Shown in pieces: positions 16,536 through 25,368 of a stretch of DNA of 64,000 nucleotides. Position 1 is the stretch's first letter; each line of letters begins with the position of its first letter. Under the pieces are notes generated by a model, which did no database searches, was not told the origin of the DNA, and saw nothing but the letters and a program-made list of their open reading frames with translations. Source of the stretch: Deinococcus detaillensis (GTDB lineage: Bacteria; Deinococcota; Deinococci; Deinococcales; Deinococcaceae); assembly GCF_007280555.1 (NCBI RefSeq), contig NZ_VKDB01000017.1:12444-76443 (forward strand), written 5' to 3'. The position numbers and the translations under genes were made by a program.

Positions 16536-18083
16536 TCATTTGCCCAGCCCCCAGACCTTGCGCCGCGTCATGTCGTGAATCAGCACCCGCGCCGCGTTCC
16601 TTCCCGACGCGCCCATGATGCCGCCGCCGGGGTGGGTACTCGCGCCGGTCAGGTACAGCCCCTTGACGCCCGGCCATTTGTACTGGCTGGCCTGCATCCA
16701 GGGCCGGAACGAAAACATCTGGTCGAATGACATCTCCAAGTGCATCACGTTGCCCCGGTGCAGGCCCAGATTGCTTTCCAGCCACTGCGGCGTCTGAACC
16801 AGTTCGCCCACGATCATGTCGCGTGTGCCGGGCGCGTAGTGCTCGAAGGCGGTCAAGATGTTGTCGCGGGCCTCGGCCACCCGGCTCTCCCACGTTCCAG
16901 ACGCCAACTCATACGGGTAATACTGCGCCCACAGCCACAGCACGTCGCAGCCGGGAGGGGCCAGAGCGTCGTCCACCGCGCTGAAACTCATAGCGATGAT
17001 GGGCGGGTCGGTGGTGGGTTCTCCGGCCAGGTATTCGCCGTAAGCCTTCATCAGTTGGCGCTCGTTTTTGATCAGCAGGCCCAGCGCCACCCGTGAGTCC
17101 GGCTCGGTGTGATTGCGGTATTTGACCTTGCCATTGAGGGCCAGCCGCAAAATCATGCCGAAGCCGTTGCCGACGCGCACCCGTTTGGCCGCTTCCGGCA
17201 CATATTCATCGGGCAGAGCGGCGGCAGTTGTTAGGATGTGGCTGCCTGCCACCACCGAGCGGCCCGTGAAGCGGCTGCCATCTTCGAGTTCAATGCCGGT
17301 GGCCTTTCCGTTTTCCACCAAAATGCGCTTGACGGGGGCGTTGACGAACACCTGCCCACCGTTTTCTTCAATCGCCAGCCTGAGCGCTTTGGTCAGGCCG
17401 CCGCTGCCGCCTTTGGGCCGCGCCACGCCGCCCTGGTGGTACAGCGGGTGCCACAGCAAAAAGGGAGCGCTGAGCGGGTCGGACGGGGGCGGGCCGGACT
17501 GGGCGGCCATCCAGGTCAGCGGCGCTCTGACCCGTTCTTCGCTGAACGTCTCGCGGGCCACGTCGCCGTAGGGGCGCAAAATGGTGGCGAGTTGCTTGCT
17601 CATGTCGCGGCCCTTGCCGCTGTTGACCAGCATCTTACCGAGTTCCAGCGGGCCGGGGGCAGAGTTGAATAGGTCGGCCACCGCATCGGCGAACGGCGTC
17701 CAGTCGTTTAGGAATTTACGGTAAGCGTCACCCTGTTTGGGGAAAATCTGGTTGAGTTCGTCGATGGTGCGCTCGGCGTCACGGTACATGAACCAGGGCG
17801 TTTCACCGTCTGAGGCTTGAAACATCGGATCGACTTCCAAGTAGTGCAGGCCGTAACGGTTAAGTTCCAGTTCCTGCACCACCTTGGTCATCCGAATCAG
17901 AATGTGGGCGCTGCCGCCGTAGTCGAAGCGGTAGCCGGGCACCAGTTCTTCGGTGCTCACCGCTCCGCCGACGATGTGCCGCCGTTCAAAAACGCCGACC
18001 TTGAGGCCCGCTTGCGCGGCATACGCCGCTGTCACCAGGGCGTTGTGACCCGCGCCCATCACCAGTACGTCAAAATCGGGCAT
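16536..18083 (-). CDS. crtO: CrtO-type beta/gamma-carotene ketolase
   Basis: 515 residues of the phytoene-desaturase-like FAD oxidoreductase family. The dinucleotide site is [12 protein letters not shown] near the N-terminus and the C-terminal FAD motif is [19 protein letters not shown]. From memory it is very close to the D. radiodurans ketolase CrtO (DR0093), including the [20 protein letters not shown] block, rather than to CrtI desaturases. It adds the 4-keto group in deinoxanthin synthesis. The start at 18083 is preceded by CATAAT and six bases, so the transcript is probably leaderless; a longer frame upstream has no typical start. Confidence 0.9.
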
Positions 18084-18194
18084 CTGCTCATTATGCCGTG
18101 AGGGGTGTGGGCACAGAAGGTCAGAAGTCTTGCGGTTGTTCGTCAGCACGCCTTTGTCAGAACTGGGCCAGAGCCGGCGCGTTAAGCTCTTGTC

Positions 18195-18380
18195 ATGTTC
18201 GGACGCCGCGTTCCCGTCAAGTATGTGCTGCTGTTCAGTGTGCTGTTGGCGCTGGTCTGCGGCGGTATTGCCATTTACTTCGCCCAACAACGCAGTTGGA
18301 TCGCCACCGCTCTGCTGGGCGTGCTGGCCATCTGGTTTGCCGTAGACGCCCTCCGCGCCTGGAGCTGGAAGAAGAAGTAA
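18195..18380 (+). CDS. Small two-helix membrane protein
   Basis: 61 residues with two hydrophobic helices (about 9-27 and 35-52) and a basic tail (WSWKKK). No family recognised. The leaderless promoter TAAGCT, six bases, ATG supports expression. It diverges from crtO with 111 bases between start codons. Confidence 0.7.
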   Translation: MFGRRVPVKYVLLFSVLLALVCGGIAIYFAQQRSWIATALLGVLAIWFAVDALRAWSWKKK

Positions 18381-18393
18381 GCCCCAGAGCGCC

Positions 18394-18437
18394 TAGACTG
18401 CACTGATGAGATTGCACTGATGAGATTAGGCCCATGA
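18394..18437 (+). promoter_or_regulatory. Promoter with two chained mini-cistrons before the phosphatase gene
   Basis: The -10 TAGACT (18394-18399) is followed after six bases by ATG AGA TTG CAC TGA (18406-18420). The stop shares its last base with a second mini-ORF, ATG AGA TTA GGC CCA TGA (18420-18437), whose stop overlaps the ATG of the real gene at 18434. The chain arises from a tandem repeat of CACTGATGAGATT. No Shine-Dalgarno is seen before 18434, so the gene may depend on leaderless initiation followed by stop-start reinitiation. Confidence 0.5.
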
Positions 18438-19306
18438 GCGGCGTCATCTGGCTGGCTTTAGACGGCGTGGGCCACCCCGAAGACGCGCCGAGCGGCTCGG
18501 TCTGGGAACAAGACTTACCCACCCTGCGCCCCATCATTGACGCTGGGCTCGCGCTCGACACCACTTTAGGCGTCGCGGGCCTGCCACAGTCCGGCACCGG
18601 CCAGAGCTGCTGGCTGACCGGACAAGACGCGGTGCGGCGGATGGGCAAAGGCGGCGCGGGCGAACACTTCGGGCCCCACCCCGGCCCCACCCTGCAAGCC
18701 CTCCTGCGTGAGTCGGCGCTGCCGGTACGCTTAAAGCAGGCGGGCCTGAGCGCGGCGCTGCTCAACTTTTATCCGCAAGGTTACTTTGCCGCTCACGCCA
18801 AACGCCCCCGCTACGGCTGTTTTCCGTTCAGCTTTTTGGCGGCAGGCTTGGCCCTCAATCCGCCCGACTTGCCCAGCATTTCCCCGACCTTGGGCCTGCG
18901 TTACGGCTCACCGTGGACAGCCACGCAGACCTTGAGCGAGTTGGCTCACGCGGGCGAAGAAGTGGCGCGGGCAGCCCAGCACCGCGATTTATTGGTGCTG
19001 GATTTGTGGCTCAGCGACCTGCTCGGCCACGAAGGCAAACCGGACGCGCCGCCGGAACTGGGCGCGGCGGGTCGGCGCTACATGCAGCACCTCGACGCTT
19101 TTTTGGGCGGCGTCCTCGGCGCAGGCGGGCGGGCCGTCATCAGCAGCGATCACGGCAACTTTGAAGATTTGCGCGTCAAGTCGCATACCACCGCGCGGGT
19201 GCCGTTTGCGGGCAGCGGCGTGGACTTGGGCCGTCCCCGCGACATCATGCAGGCGGGAGCAGTGATGGCCGGTTGGTTCGGGCTGCTTGAGCGGGTAGGC
19301 GGCTGA
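18434..19306 (+). CDS. Alkaline-phosphatase-superfamily metalloenzyme
   Basis: 290 residues. The motifs are those of the phosphoglycerate mutase/phosphopentomutase-like branch: WLALDGVG (metal Asp), [10 protein letters not shown] (nucleophile Thr or Ser) and [10 protein letters not shown] near the C-terminus (metal Asp and His), with HTTARVPF after it. The cap region between is short. The substrate is unknown; a phosphohydrolase or phosphotransferase role is likely. The start at ATG 18434 is fixed by the conserved first strand. See the mini-cistron entry for its unusual leader. Confidence 0.8.
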   Translation: MSGVIWLALDGVGHPEDAPSGSVWEQDLPTLRPIIDAGLALDTTLGVAGLPQSGTGQSCWLTGQDAVRRMGKGGAGEHFGPHPGPTLQALLRESALPVRLKQAGLSAALLNFYPQGYFAAHAKRPRYGCFPFSFLAAGLALNPPDLPSISPTLGLRYGSPWTATQTLSELAHAGEEVARAAQHRDLLVLDLWLSDLLGHEGKPDAPPELGAAGRRYMQHLDAFLGGVLGAGGRAVISSDHGNFEDLRVKSHTTARVPFAGSGVDLGRPRDIMQAGAVMAGWFGLLERVGG

Positions 19307-19512
19307 CAGGGGAATGCAAGACGCCTTTTCATAAACTGTTTTTGCCGTTCAGGCACCTTCAAAAAGTCAGCCCTGCGGATTTGAGCTGAGTCACCGCTCC
19401 TGACTGAGCGCCGCATCCACCCACCGCTTCCGCTTCTGCGAGTTGCCGTGATCTGGGCGTCATGTTGCGTGAGAATGACCGAACTTGAAATGGTTTTCGA
19501 CCAAGGAGAAAC

Positions 19513-19965
19513 ATGACTGTCAATGAACATGCTGCGTTCCATTTGAGTTCTCGCCGCAGGGCCTATTTCGTTCTGTTATCGGCTGCACTTGTTTACGGCG
19601 CTGCCCAAGCTGAAAGTGCCACAACCAAAACCACCGCCGTCAACACCGCTTCGCCGATGACTTGGCAAGCCGTTCAGCAGCAAAGCGATAAAAACCGAGT
19701 CAAAATTGGCGTTACCTTTGACAAAGTCGACGCCGACGGCTACATCATCCTCAAATACGGCTCGGTCATGCTCAAAACCCGTTTGGCCGGCGTCAAGGTC
19801 AGAACCGCTTTGGCAGGCGTTTTGAACATGTACGTGCCGGAAGGAGCCAGAATCCAAGCTGAAATCGTGGAGAAAGGCAAGATTCAAAGCGTAGTGCTGT
19901 GGAAAAACGGCAAGAATCTCAACGAGCAATTGATGATGGACGGCGTAGCGGTAGGCATTCGTTAA
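19513..19965 (+). CDS. Secreted SNase-like OB-fold protein lacking catalytic residues
   Basis: 150 residues with a signal peptide (hydrophobic core about 17-31). The C-terminal half follows the staphylococcal nuclease pattern: TRLAGVKV, then YVPEGARIQAEI, then VVLWKNGKNLNEQLMMDGVA (compare VYLDGxxVNExLVxxGLA). The segments that normally hold the catalytic Arg and Glu (RLxGIDAPE and the ...GRxLA... loop) are altered or missing, so it is more likely a binding protein than a nuclease. AAGGAGAAAC precedes the ATG. It stands alone. Confidence 0.65.
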   Translation: MTVNEHAAFHLSSRRRAYFVLLSAALVYGAAQAESATTKTTAVNTASPMTWQAVQQQSDKNRVKIGVTFDKVDADGYIILKYGSVMLKTRLAGVKVRTALAGVLNMYVPEGARIQAEIVEKGKIQSVVLWKNGKNLNEQLMMDGVAVGIR

Positions 19966-20032
19966 GGCCAAACAAGCCAACCCCCGCCATCTGGCGTATG
20001 CGTCATTTACGCTCTAGGCGTAGTCTAAACAG

Positions 20033-21853
20033 ATGTCTGCGCCCGCTGCTTCTTCCGCTCCAGCCCTCAGAGTGCTGGGAACTTATCTGCTGCCGATGTG
20101 GCCGCGTGTACTGCTGCTGGCCGCCCTGCTGATCGGCAGCGTGCTGCTGACCCTGACTTTGCCGCAACTGATCGCCCGTTTTGTCGATACGGCGACGGCG
20201 GCGCTCGGCAAAAACGGAGTGGGCCTGGGCGCTTTACCCAGCCTGACCCGCCTGAGCCTGAGCTATATCGGCGTGGCCCTGGTGGTGCAGCTGCTCTCGG
20301 CGGGCGCAACTTATCTGGGAGCCATCATCGGTTGGAGCGCCACCAACCGCCTGCGCAGCGACTTACTGGCCCACCTGCTCTCGCTGGACATGAGCTACCA
20401 CAAAGAGCGCACCCCCGGCGAAATGATCGAGCGCATCGACGGCGACGTCACAGCGCTCAGCAACTTTTTTTCGCAGTTCGCGGTGCGGGTTTTCGGGGCG
20501 GCTTTGCTGCTGACCGGCAGTGTAGTGATGTTTTTCAGAGAAGAAGCCTGGCTGGGCCTCGGCGTGCTGGCTTTCGTGGCGCTGACGCTCTACGGCATGA
20601 ACCACGTGCGGCGGCGCGGCATCGAACCCACCCGCCACGAGCGCGAGGGCAGCGCCAAAATGTTCGGTTTTATTGAAGAGCGCTTGTCGGGCTTAGACGA
20701 CGTGCGCTCACTCGGCGGCGGCGAGTACACCCTCCGCAAGTTTTTGGGCGTGCAGCGCGGCTATTTTCAGCGGCTGATGACGGCGGGCGTCGAGCGGACA
20801 GCGGTCTGGCAATTCAGCATGCTGATGTTTACCCTCGGCTACGTCGGCGTCATCGGCGCGGCGGTGGGCCTGTACGGCTCGGGCGCGATCACCATCGGCA
20901 CGGCGCTGCTGCTCTACCAGTACATGAGCATGGTCGAAGAGCCGATTGACCAGCTTACCCAGCAGCTTCAAGACGTGCAAAAAGCCGGGGCCAGCTTGCT
21001 TAGGGTCGGTGAAATCCTGAGCCTGACGTCCGCGTTGCCGTCCGGCACACAGCACTTGCCCGCCGGAGCACTGTCCCTGGAATTCGAGGACGTGTCGTTT
21101 GCTTACGAAGGCGAGGACGACGCCCGCGTGCTGAGCCACCTCACCTTCACGCTCAGCGCGGGCCGCACCCTGGGCTTACTCGGACGTACCGGCAGCGGCA
21201 AATCCACCCTGACCCGCTTGGTGTCGCGCCTCTACGATCCGACTTCCGGCCGCGTCAAGCTGGGCGGCGTGTCGACTGTGGACGCCGATCTGACCTCGCT
21301 GAGAAGCCGAATCGCGGTGGTGACTCAAGACGTGCAACTCTTTCAAGCTTCGGTGCGTGACAACCTGACTTTTTTCGACGCCCACATCCCCGACGAGCGG
21401 GTGCGGGAAGCGCTGGCCGAAGTCGGCTTACTGGGCTGGGCTGAGAGCTTGCCCGAGGGCCTGAGTACCCGTTTGCCAGCCGGCAGCTTGTCGGCGGGCG
21501 AAGCGCAACTGCTGGCCTTTGCCCGCGTGATGCTGCAAGACCCCGGCGTGATTTTGCTCGACGAACCCAGCAGCCGCCTCGATCCGGCCACCGAGGCCCG
21601 CTTGACGGCGGCCATGCAGCGCCTCCTGACCAGCCGCAGCGCCGTCGTGATTGCCCACCGCCTCGACACGGTGGCCCGCGCCGACGACATTTTGGTGCTG
21701 GGCGCGGGAAAAGTGCTGGAATTTGGCGCACGTGAGCAACTGGCCCGCGACCCCAACAGCCAGTACGCCAAGCTGCTGGCCGCCGCCCAGTACAGCGAAC
21801 TCGACGACTTGCCCGACGATTTGGCTGCCGAAATCCGTGAGGTGCTGGCATGA
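20033..21853 (+). CDS. ABC exporter half-transporter A (catalytic Walker B)
   Basis: 606 residues: six membrane helices (1-330) and an ATPase domain. Walker A GRTGSGKST has Lys390; Walker B ILLDEPSS has catalytic Glu511; the H-loop is VVIAHRLD. The signature is LSAGE (486-490) instead of LSGGQ. It overlaps the next gene by four bases (ATGA), and together they form a heterodimeric exporter. In such pairs one ATP site is degenerate: here this subunit's Walker motifs join the partner's good signature to make the working site. A leaderless start (TAGTCT, six bases, ATG). Substrate unknown. Confidence 0.92.
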   Translation: MSAPAASSAPALRVLGTYLLPMWPRVLLLAALLIGSVLLTLTLPQLIARFVDTATAALGKNGVGLGALPSLTRLSLSYIGVALVVQLLSAGATYLGAIIGWSATNRLRSDLLAHLLSLDMSYHKERTPGEMIERIDGDVTALSNFFSQFAVRVFGAALLLTGSVVMFFREEAWLGLGVLAFVALTLYGMNHVRRRGIEPTRHEREGSAKMFGFIEERLSGLDDVRSLGGGEYTLRKFLGVQRGYFQRLMTAGVERTAVWQFSMLMFTLGYVGVIGAAVGLYGSGAITIGTALLLYQYMSMVEEPIDQLTQQLQDVQKAGASLLRVGEILSLTSALPSGTQHLPAGALSLEFEDVSFAYEGEDDARVLSHLTFTLSAGRTLGLLGRTGSGKSTLTRLVSRLYDPTSGRVKLGGVSTVDADLTSLRSRIAVVTQDVQLFQASVRDNLTFFDAHIPDERVREALAEVGLLGWAESLPEGLSTRLPAGSLSAGEAQLLAFARVMLQDPGVILLDEPSSRLDPATEARLTAAMQRLLTSRSAVVIAHRLDTVARADDILVLGAGKVLEFGAREQLARDPNSQYAKLLAAAQYSELDDLPDDLAAEIREVLA

Positions 21854-23799
21854 GCGCTCCCGCTTCTTCCAAAGTGGCCTCTCCAACACTCGCCACCTCC
21901 CCGACAGCTGCCGAAGTCCCGACCCTCAAGCTGATGCGCCGCTTGTTTGCCTACAAGCCTGCGCTGTTTGCCTTCAACGTGGCGGCGTGGAGCAGCTTTC
22001 ACACTTTGCCCGCCATTTTCAGCTATTTTGTCTCAAGAATTTTTGCGCACTTGGGCGAGGCCCAGACTTTAGGAAACGGGGCGCTTGGCAGCGCGGGCCA
22101 AGCAGCCTCGGTTCGGCAAACCGCGATCACGGCGGCTTGGCTGGCCGTCGCGTACTTCGCCGCCGCCCGCTTTGCCCGCTTCGGGGTGTTTTACTTCGCG
22201 GTTCGGGCGTGGTTTAAGATTTGGTTTACCTTAGACGCTTTACTGCGCCGCAATTTGCTGGCCCACCTGCTGCTGGCCTCCGGTTCGCGCCGCCTCCCCG
22301 ACACCCCCGCCGAGGCGGTCAGCCGCTTCCGCGACGACGTGGACGACGTAGCCGCCAACACCGAAGCCTGGATAGACGCAGGCGGATTCCTGCTTTACAG
22401 CATGATTGCCATCACCTTGATGTGGCAAGTCGATTCCACCATCACCTTGGTGATCTGCGCTCCGCTGCTGCTGGTCATCGTTTTCGTGCAGCGCCTCACG
22501 CCGCAGATTCGCAGTTACCGCCGCCGGATGCGTCAGGCCACCGCCCGCGTCACCGACTTTATCGGCGAAACGTTCGGGGCCGTCAGCGCCGTCAAGCTCT
22601 CGGCGCGTGAGACGCAGATGGTGGGGCACCTCAGCGACTTGGGCGAAACCCGCAAGGCGGCGGCGCTGAAAGACGTGCTGCTGACCGAGCTGATCAAAGG
22701 CGTCAACATCAACATGATCAACCTCGGCGTGGGCGCGGTGCTGCTGCTGGGCGCAAACCTGATTTTAGGCGGGCGGATGACCATCGGCGATTTCGTGCTG
22801 TTTTTCGCCCTGCTGCCGCGCCTGACCGGCTCGATGGGCTACTTCGGCGACATGATCGCCCGTCACCGCCGCACTGGAGTCAGCTTTGAGCGGATGCAGC
22901 GCCTCCTGCAAGACGCGCCGATGAGCGAAATGGTGGCCCACCACCCGCTCTACCTGGACAACAAGCAATTGGAGGGCGGGCCGCCGGCCGTGCCCCCACG
23001 CCGTGAAGCCGCGCCGTTTGAGAGCTTGCAGGTGCGTCACCTCAGCGCCGTGCATGACAGCGGGCGCGGCATACTCGACGCTTCGTTTGACCTCAAACGC
23101 GGCGAATTCGTGGTGATCACCGGACGCATCGGCAGCGGCAAGAGCACCTTGGTTCGCGCCCTGCTGGGCCTGATTCCGGCGGGCGGCGAGATCACTTGGA
23201 ATGGGGACGTCGTCAGCGATCCCGCTTCATTTTTTGTGCCGCCCCGCAGCGCTTACACCGCGCAGTTGCCGCAACTGTTCAGCGACAGCCTGAGAGACAA
23301 CGTGCTGATGGGCGCACCCGACGAAGACGGCAGCGCTCTGGCACAGGCGCTTAAATTGGCCGTCATGCAGCAGGATTTGAGCGAGTTGCCGCAGGGCTTA
23401 TCGACCCAGGTCGGAGCGCGGGGCGTCAAATTGTCGGGCGGGCAACTCCAGCGCTCAGCTGTGGCGCGGATGCTGGCGCAGCAAGCGGATCTGCTGATCT
23501 TTGACGACGTCTCGAGCGCCCTCGACGCCGAAACCGAGCGCCAACTCTGGGCGGGCTTGGCGGGCGAACTCCCCGACGCCACCTGCTTGGTTGTCTCGCA
23601 CCGCCGCGCCGCCCTGCTGCGGGCCGACCGGATCATCGTGCTGGACGAAGGCCGCGTGGTCGATCAAGGCCAGTTGGGCGAGCTGCTTTCCCGCAGCGCA
23701 CAAATGCAGGCGCTGTGGAGTGGCGAAGTGGAGAGCGCAGAAGTAGAAAGCGCGGAAACCAACCTTGGCGAGCAGACCGGACTGGCTCCCAACCTTTAA
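21850..23799 (+). CDS. ABC exporter half-transporter B (degenerate Walker B)
   Basis: 649 residues: membrane domain (about 30-340) and ATPase domain. Walker A GRIGSGKST has Lys431; the signature LSGGQ (528-532) is canonical; Walker B LLIFDDVSS has Asp553 where the catalytic Glu should be. The defects are complementary to those of subunit A. The C-terminal tail repeats a VESAE motif (EVESAEVESAE). Translationally coupled to subunit A. The substrate cannot be inferred; nearby genes give no clear cargo. Confidence 0.92.
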   Translation: MSAPASSKVASPTLATSPTAAEVPTLKLMRRLFAYKPALFAFNVAAWSSFHTLPAIFSYFVSRIFAHLGEAQTLGNGALGSAGQAASVRQTAITAAWLAVAYFAAARFARFGVFYFAVRAWFKIWFTLDALLRRNLLAHLLLASGSRRLPDTPAEAVSRFRDDVDDVAANTEAWIDAGGFLLYSMIAITLMWQVDSTITLVICAPLLLVIVFVQRLTPQIRSYRRRMRQATARVTDFIGETFGAVSAVKLSARETQMVGHLSDLGETRKAAALKDVLLTELIKGVNINMINLGVGAVLLLGANLILGGRMTIGDFVLFFALLPRLTGSMGYFGDMIARHRRTGVSFERMQRLLQDAPMSEMVAHHPLYLDNKQLEGGPPAVPPRREAAPFESLQVRHLSAVHDSGRGILDASFDLKRGEFVVITGRIGSGKSTLVRALLGLIPAGGEITWNGDVVSDPASFFVPPRSAYTAQLPQLFSDSLRDNVLMGAPDEDGSALAQALKLAVMQQDLSELPQGLSTQVGARGVKLSGGQLQRSAVARMLAQQADLLIFDDVSSALDAETERQLWAGLAGELPDATCLVVSHRRAALLRADRIIVLDEGRVVDQGQLGELLSRSAQMQALWSGEVESAEVESAETNLGEQTGLAPNL

Positions 23800-24000
23800 G
23801 GCTGACGCGCTCACCCTGTCATAGCGGCGTCAGGTTCACCCGTTAAATTAAGGCTGAGCAGCGCCGCCGCCGCCCAGTTGGGGGGTCAAGCGTTGCCCCC
23901 TAACGTGAAAGTTGGTGAACGGCTTACCAGACCGTAGACTGTACCAGCGTCTAAACGCTTACTGAGCGGTGAGTAAAATTCTGTAAAAGTGTCGGTATTT

Positions 24001-24411
24001 ATGATGATGAAACGCCCCGCCCTGATTTTCCTTTTCGCTATGTTGCTGCCCGCCAGCGCAGGGGCGCTGCAAGTCATTGTCTGGGACAGAGATTTGCAGA
24101 CTAAGCTCGGCTACGGTGAAGTCAGTGCCAGCAAACTCAATTTGCAACTCGTGACCGATTACAACGGCCCAGTGGTGGTTCTCTTTGCCCGCGACAGCAC
24201 TGAAAAGAATGCTTACAGCGGCTTGGCCCCCCGCTATGACGGCCTCCTTAAAAATGGCCTCCTCAATATCAATGTCCCCGACAACACCGAGAATGTGACG
24301 CTGAGTAAATTCTTGGGTAGCTTTAAACTGAGCTTGTCGGTGCAGAGTGCCGGGCAAAACGTGACCTTGCCGGGCCTCAAAACCGCGCCTGAAAAAGATC
24401 CCAAGAAGTAA
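24001..24411 (+). CDS. Small secreted protein of unknown function
   Basis: 136 residues with a signal peptide (MMMKRPALIFLFAMLLPASAGA). The mature part is about 110 residues, beta-rich, with no cysteine and a charged end (EKDPKK). No family recognised. Two or three consecutive Met codons make the exact start uncertain, and no strong ribosome site is seen. It precedes the response regulator by 55 bases and could share its transcript. Confidence 0.6.
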   Translation: MMMKRPALIFLFAMLLPASAGALQVIVWDRDLQTKLGYGEVSASKLNLQLVTDYNGPVVVLFARDSTEKNAYSGLAPRYDGLLKNGLLNINVPDNTENVTLSKFLGSFKLSLSVQSAGQNVTLPGLKTAPEKDPKK

Positions 24412-24466
24412 CATTCACTGACCTGCTTTCCCGTCTCCCCCGCCCGCGCTTCCCAAAGGAGTGGTT

Positions 24467-25126
24467 ATGCTCTCACAGATTTTGATTGTCGAGGACGATC
24501 CCCATTTGGGGCCGCTGCTGCGCGATTACCTCAGCGCGGATTATCAGGTCTTTCACGCCGCCACCTTAGCCGAGGCCCAAAACTGGCTGGGAACGCACAG
24601 CGCCCAACTGATTTTGCTCGATCTCAACTTGCCCGACGGCAACGGCCTCGACTTGGTGCAGTCGCTGCGGCAGTACAGCTCGACGCCGGTTTTGGTGCTC
24701 TCAGCCCGCAGTCACGTGCAGGAGCGGGTCGCGGGGCTCAACGCCGGAGCCGACGATTACCTCACCAAGCCGTTTGCCATGCCCGAACTCGACGCCCGCA
24801 TCAGCGCTCTCTTGCGCCGAACCGCTTCGGGCGGCAGCGTCAATCTGGGCAACACCAGCTTGTCGACGAGTAGCTTGACGCTCACCGCCGAGGAGCAGCA
24901 TGTCAACCTGACCGAGCATGAGTCGCGCATTCTGGAGCTGATGATGAGGACGCCCGAGCGGGTCTTTTCGCGGGCCGACATCGAATCTCACCTCTACGGC
25001 TGGGAAACGCCCAACTCCAACAGCGTGGAAGTGCGGATTTCGCAGCTGCGCAAAAAACTGGAGTCGGTGGGCAGCACCCTGAGGGTTCGCACCATCCGCA
25101 ACGTCGGCTACGTCTTGCAGGCGTAA
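24467..25126 (+). CDS. OmpR/PhoB-family response regulator, no kinase nearby
   Basis: 219 residues. The receiver domain has Glu9, Asp10 and Asp11, phospho-acceptor Asp52 (LLDLNLPDG) and Lys101 (YLTKPF). The C-terminal winged helix reads [22 protein letters not shown]... and [12 protein letters not shown], the usual OmpR type. The ATG at 24467 follows AAGGAG by five bases; a GTG six bases earlier overlaps that site and is rejected. There is no histidine kinase in the window, so its partner is elsewhere. It may regulate the ATP-grasp cluster just downstream. Confidence 0.93.
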   Translation: MLSQILIVEDDPHLGPLLRDYLSADYQVFHAATLAEAQNWLGTHSAQLILLDLNLPDGNGLDLVQSLRQYSSTPVLVLSARSHVQERVAGLNAGADDYLTKPFAMPELDARISALLRRTASGGSVNLGNTSLSTSSLTLTAEEQHVNLTEHESRILELMMRTPERVFSRADIESHLYGWETPNSNSVEVRISQLRKKLESVGSTLRVRTIRNVGYVLQA

Positions 25127-25187
25127 GCGTCAGCGCCGAATACCGAGTTCGGCACGCCGCCGAGCTTCACCTTTACACAACAGATTG

Positions 25188-25220
25188 AGCCGGAAGCCTG
25201 ACGATTACAGGTTTCCGGCT
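25188..25220 (+). terminator. Terminator-like hairpin after the response regulator
   Basis: Arms AGCCGGAAGCCTG (25188-25200) and CAGGTTTCCGGCT (25208-25220), 13 pairs with one wobble and a seven-base loop. No T-run follows, but the stem is strong and sits between the regulator and the ATP-grasp promoter. Confidence 0.6.
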
Positions 25221-25368
25221 TGCGTGTGACCCAGACGTTTAGTCTCCTTACTGTGCAACTCGGCCCACCGCACCCGCAAGGCCCATAGCGTGAGCAAATT
25301 CTTTGGATCGAACTTCACCGCCCGCGCCGCATTCCGCTATCCTGAACGCACGTTTCGGGAGGAAGGAC

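Noticed and set aside
25303..25368. Longer N-terminus for the ATP-grasp protein
   Set aside because: The strong GGAGGAAGG ribosome site directly precedes ATG 25369, and the extension has no conserved look.
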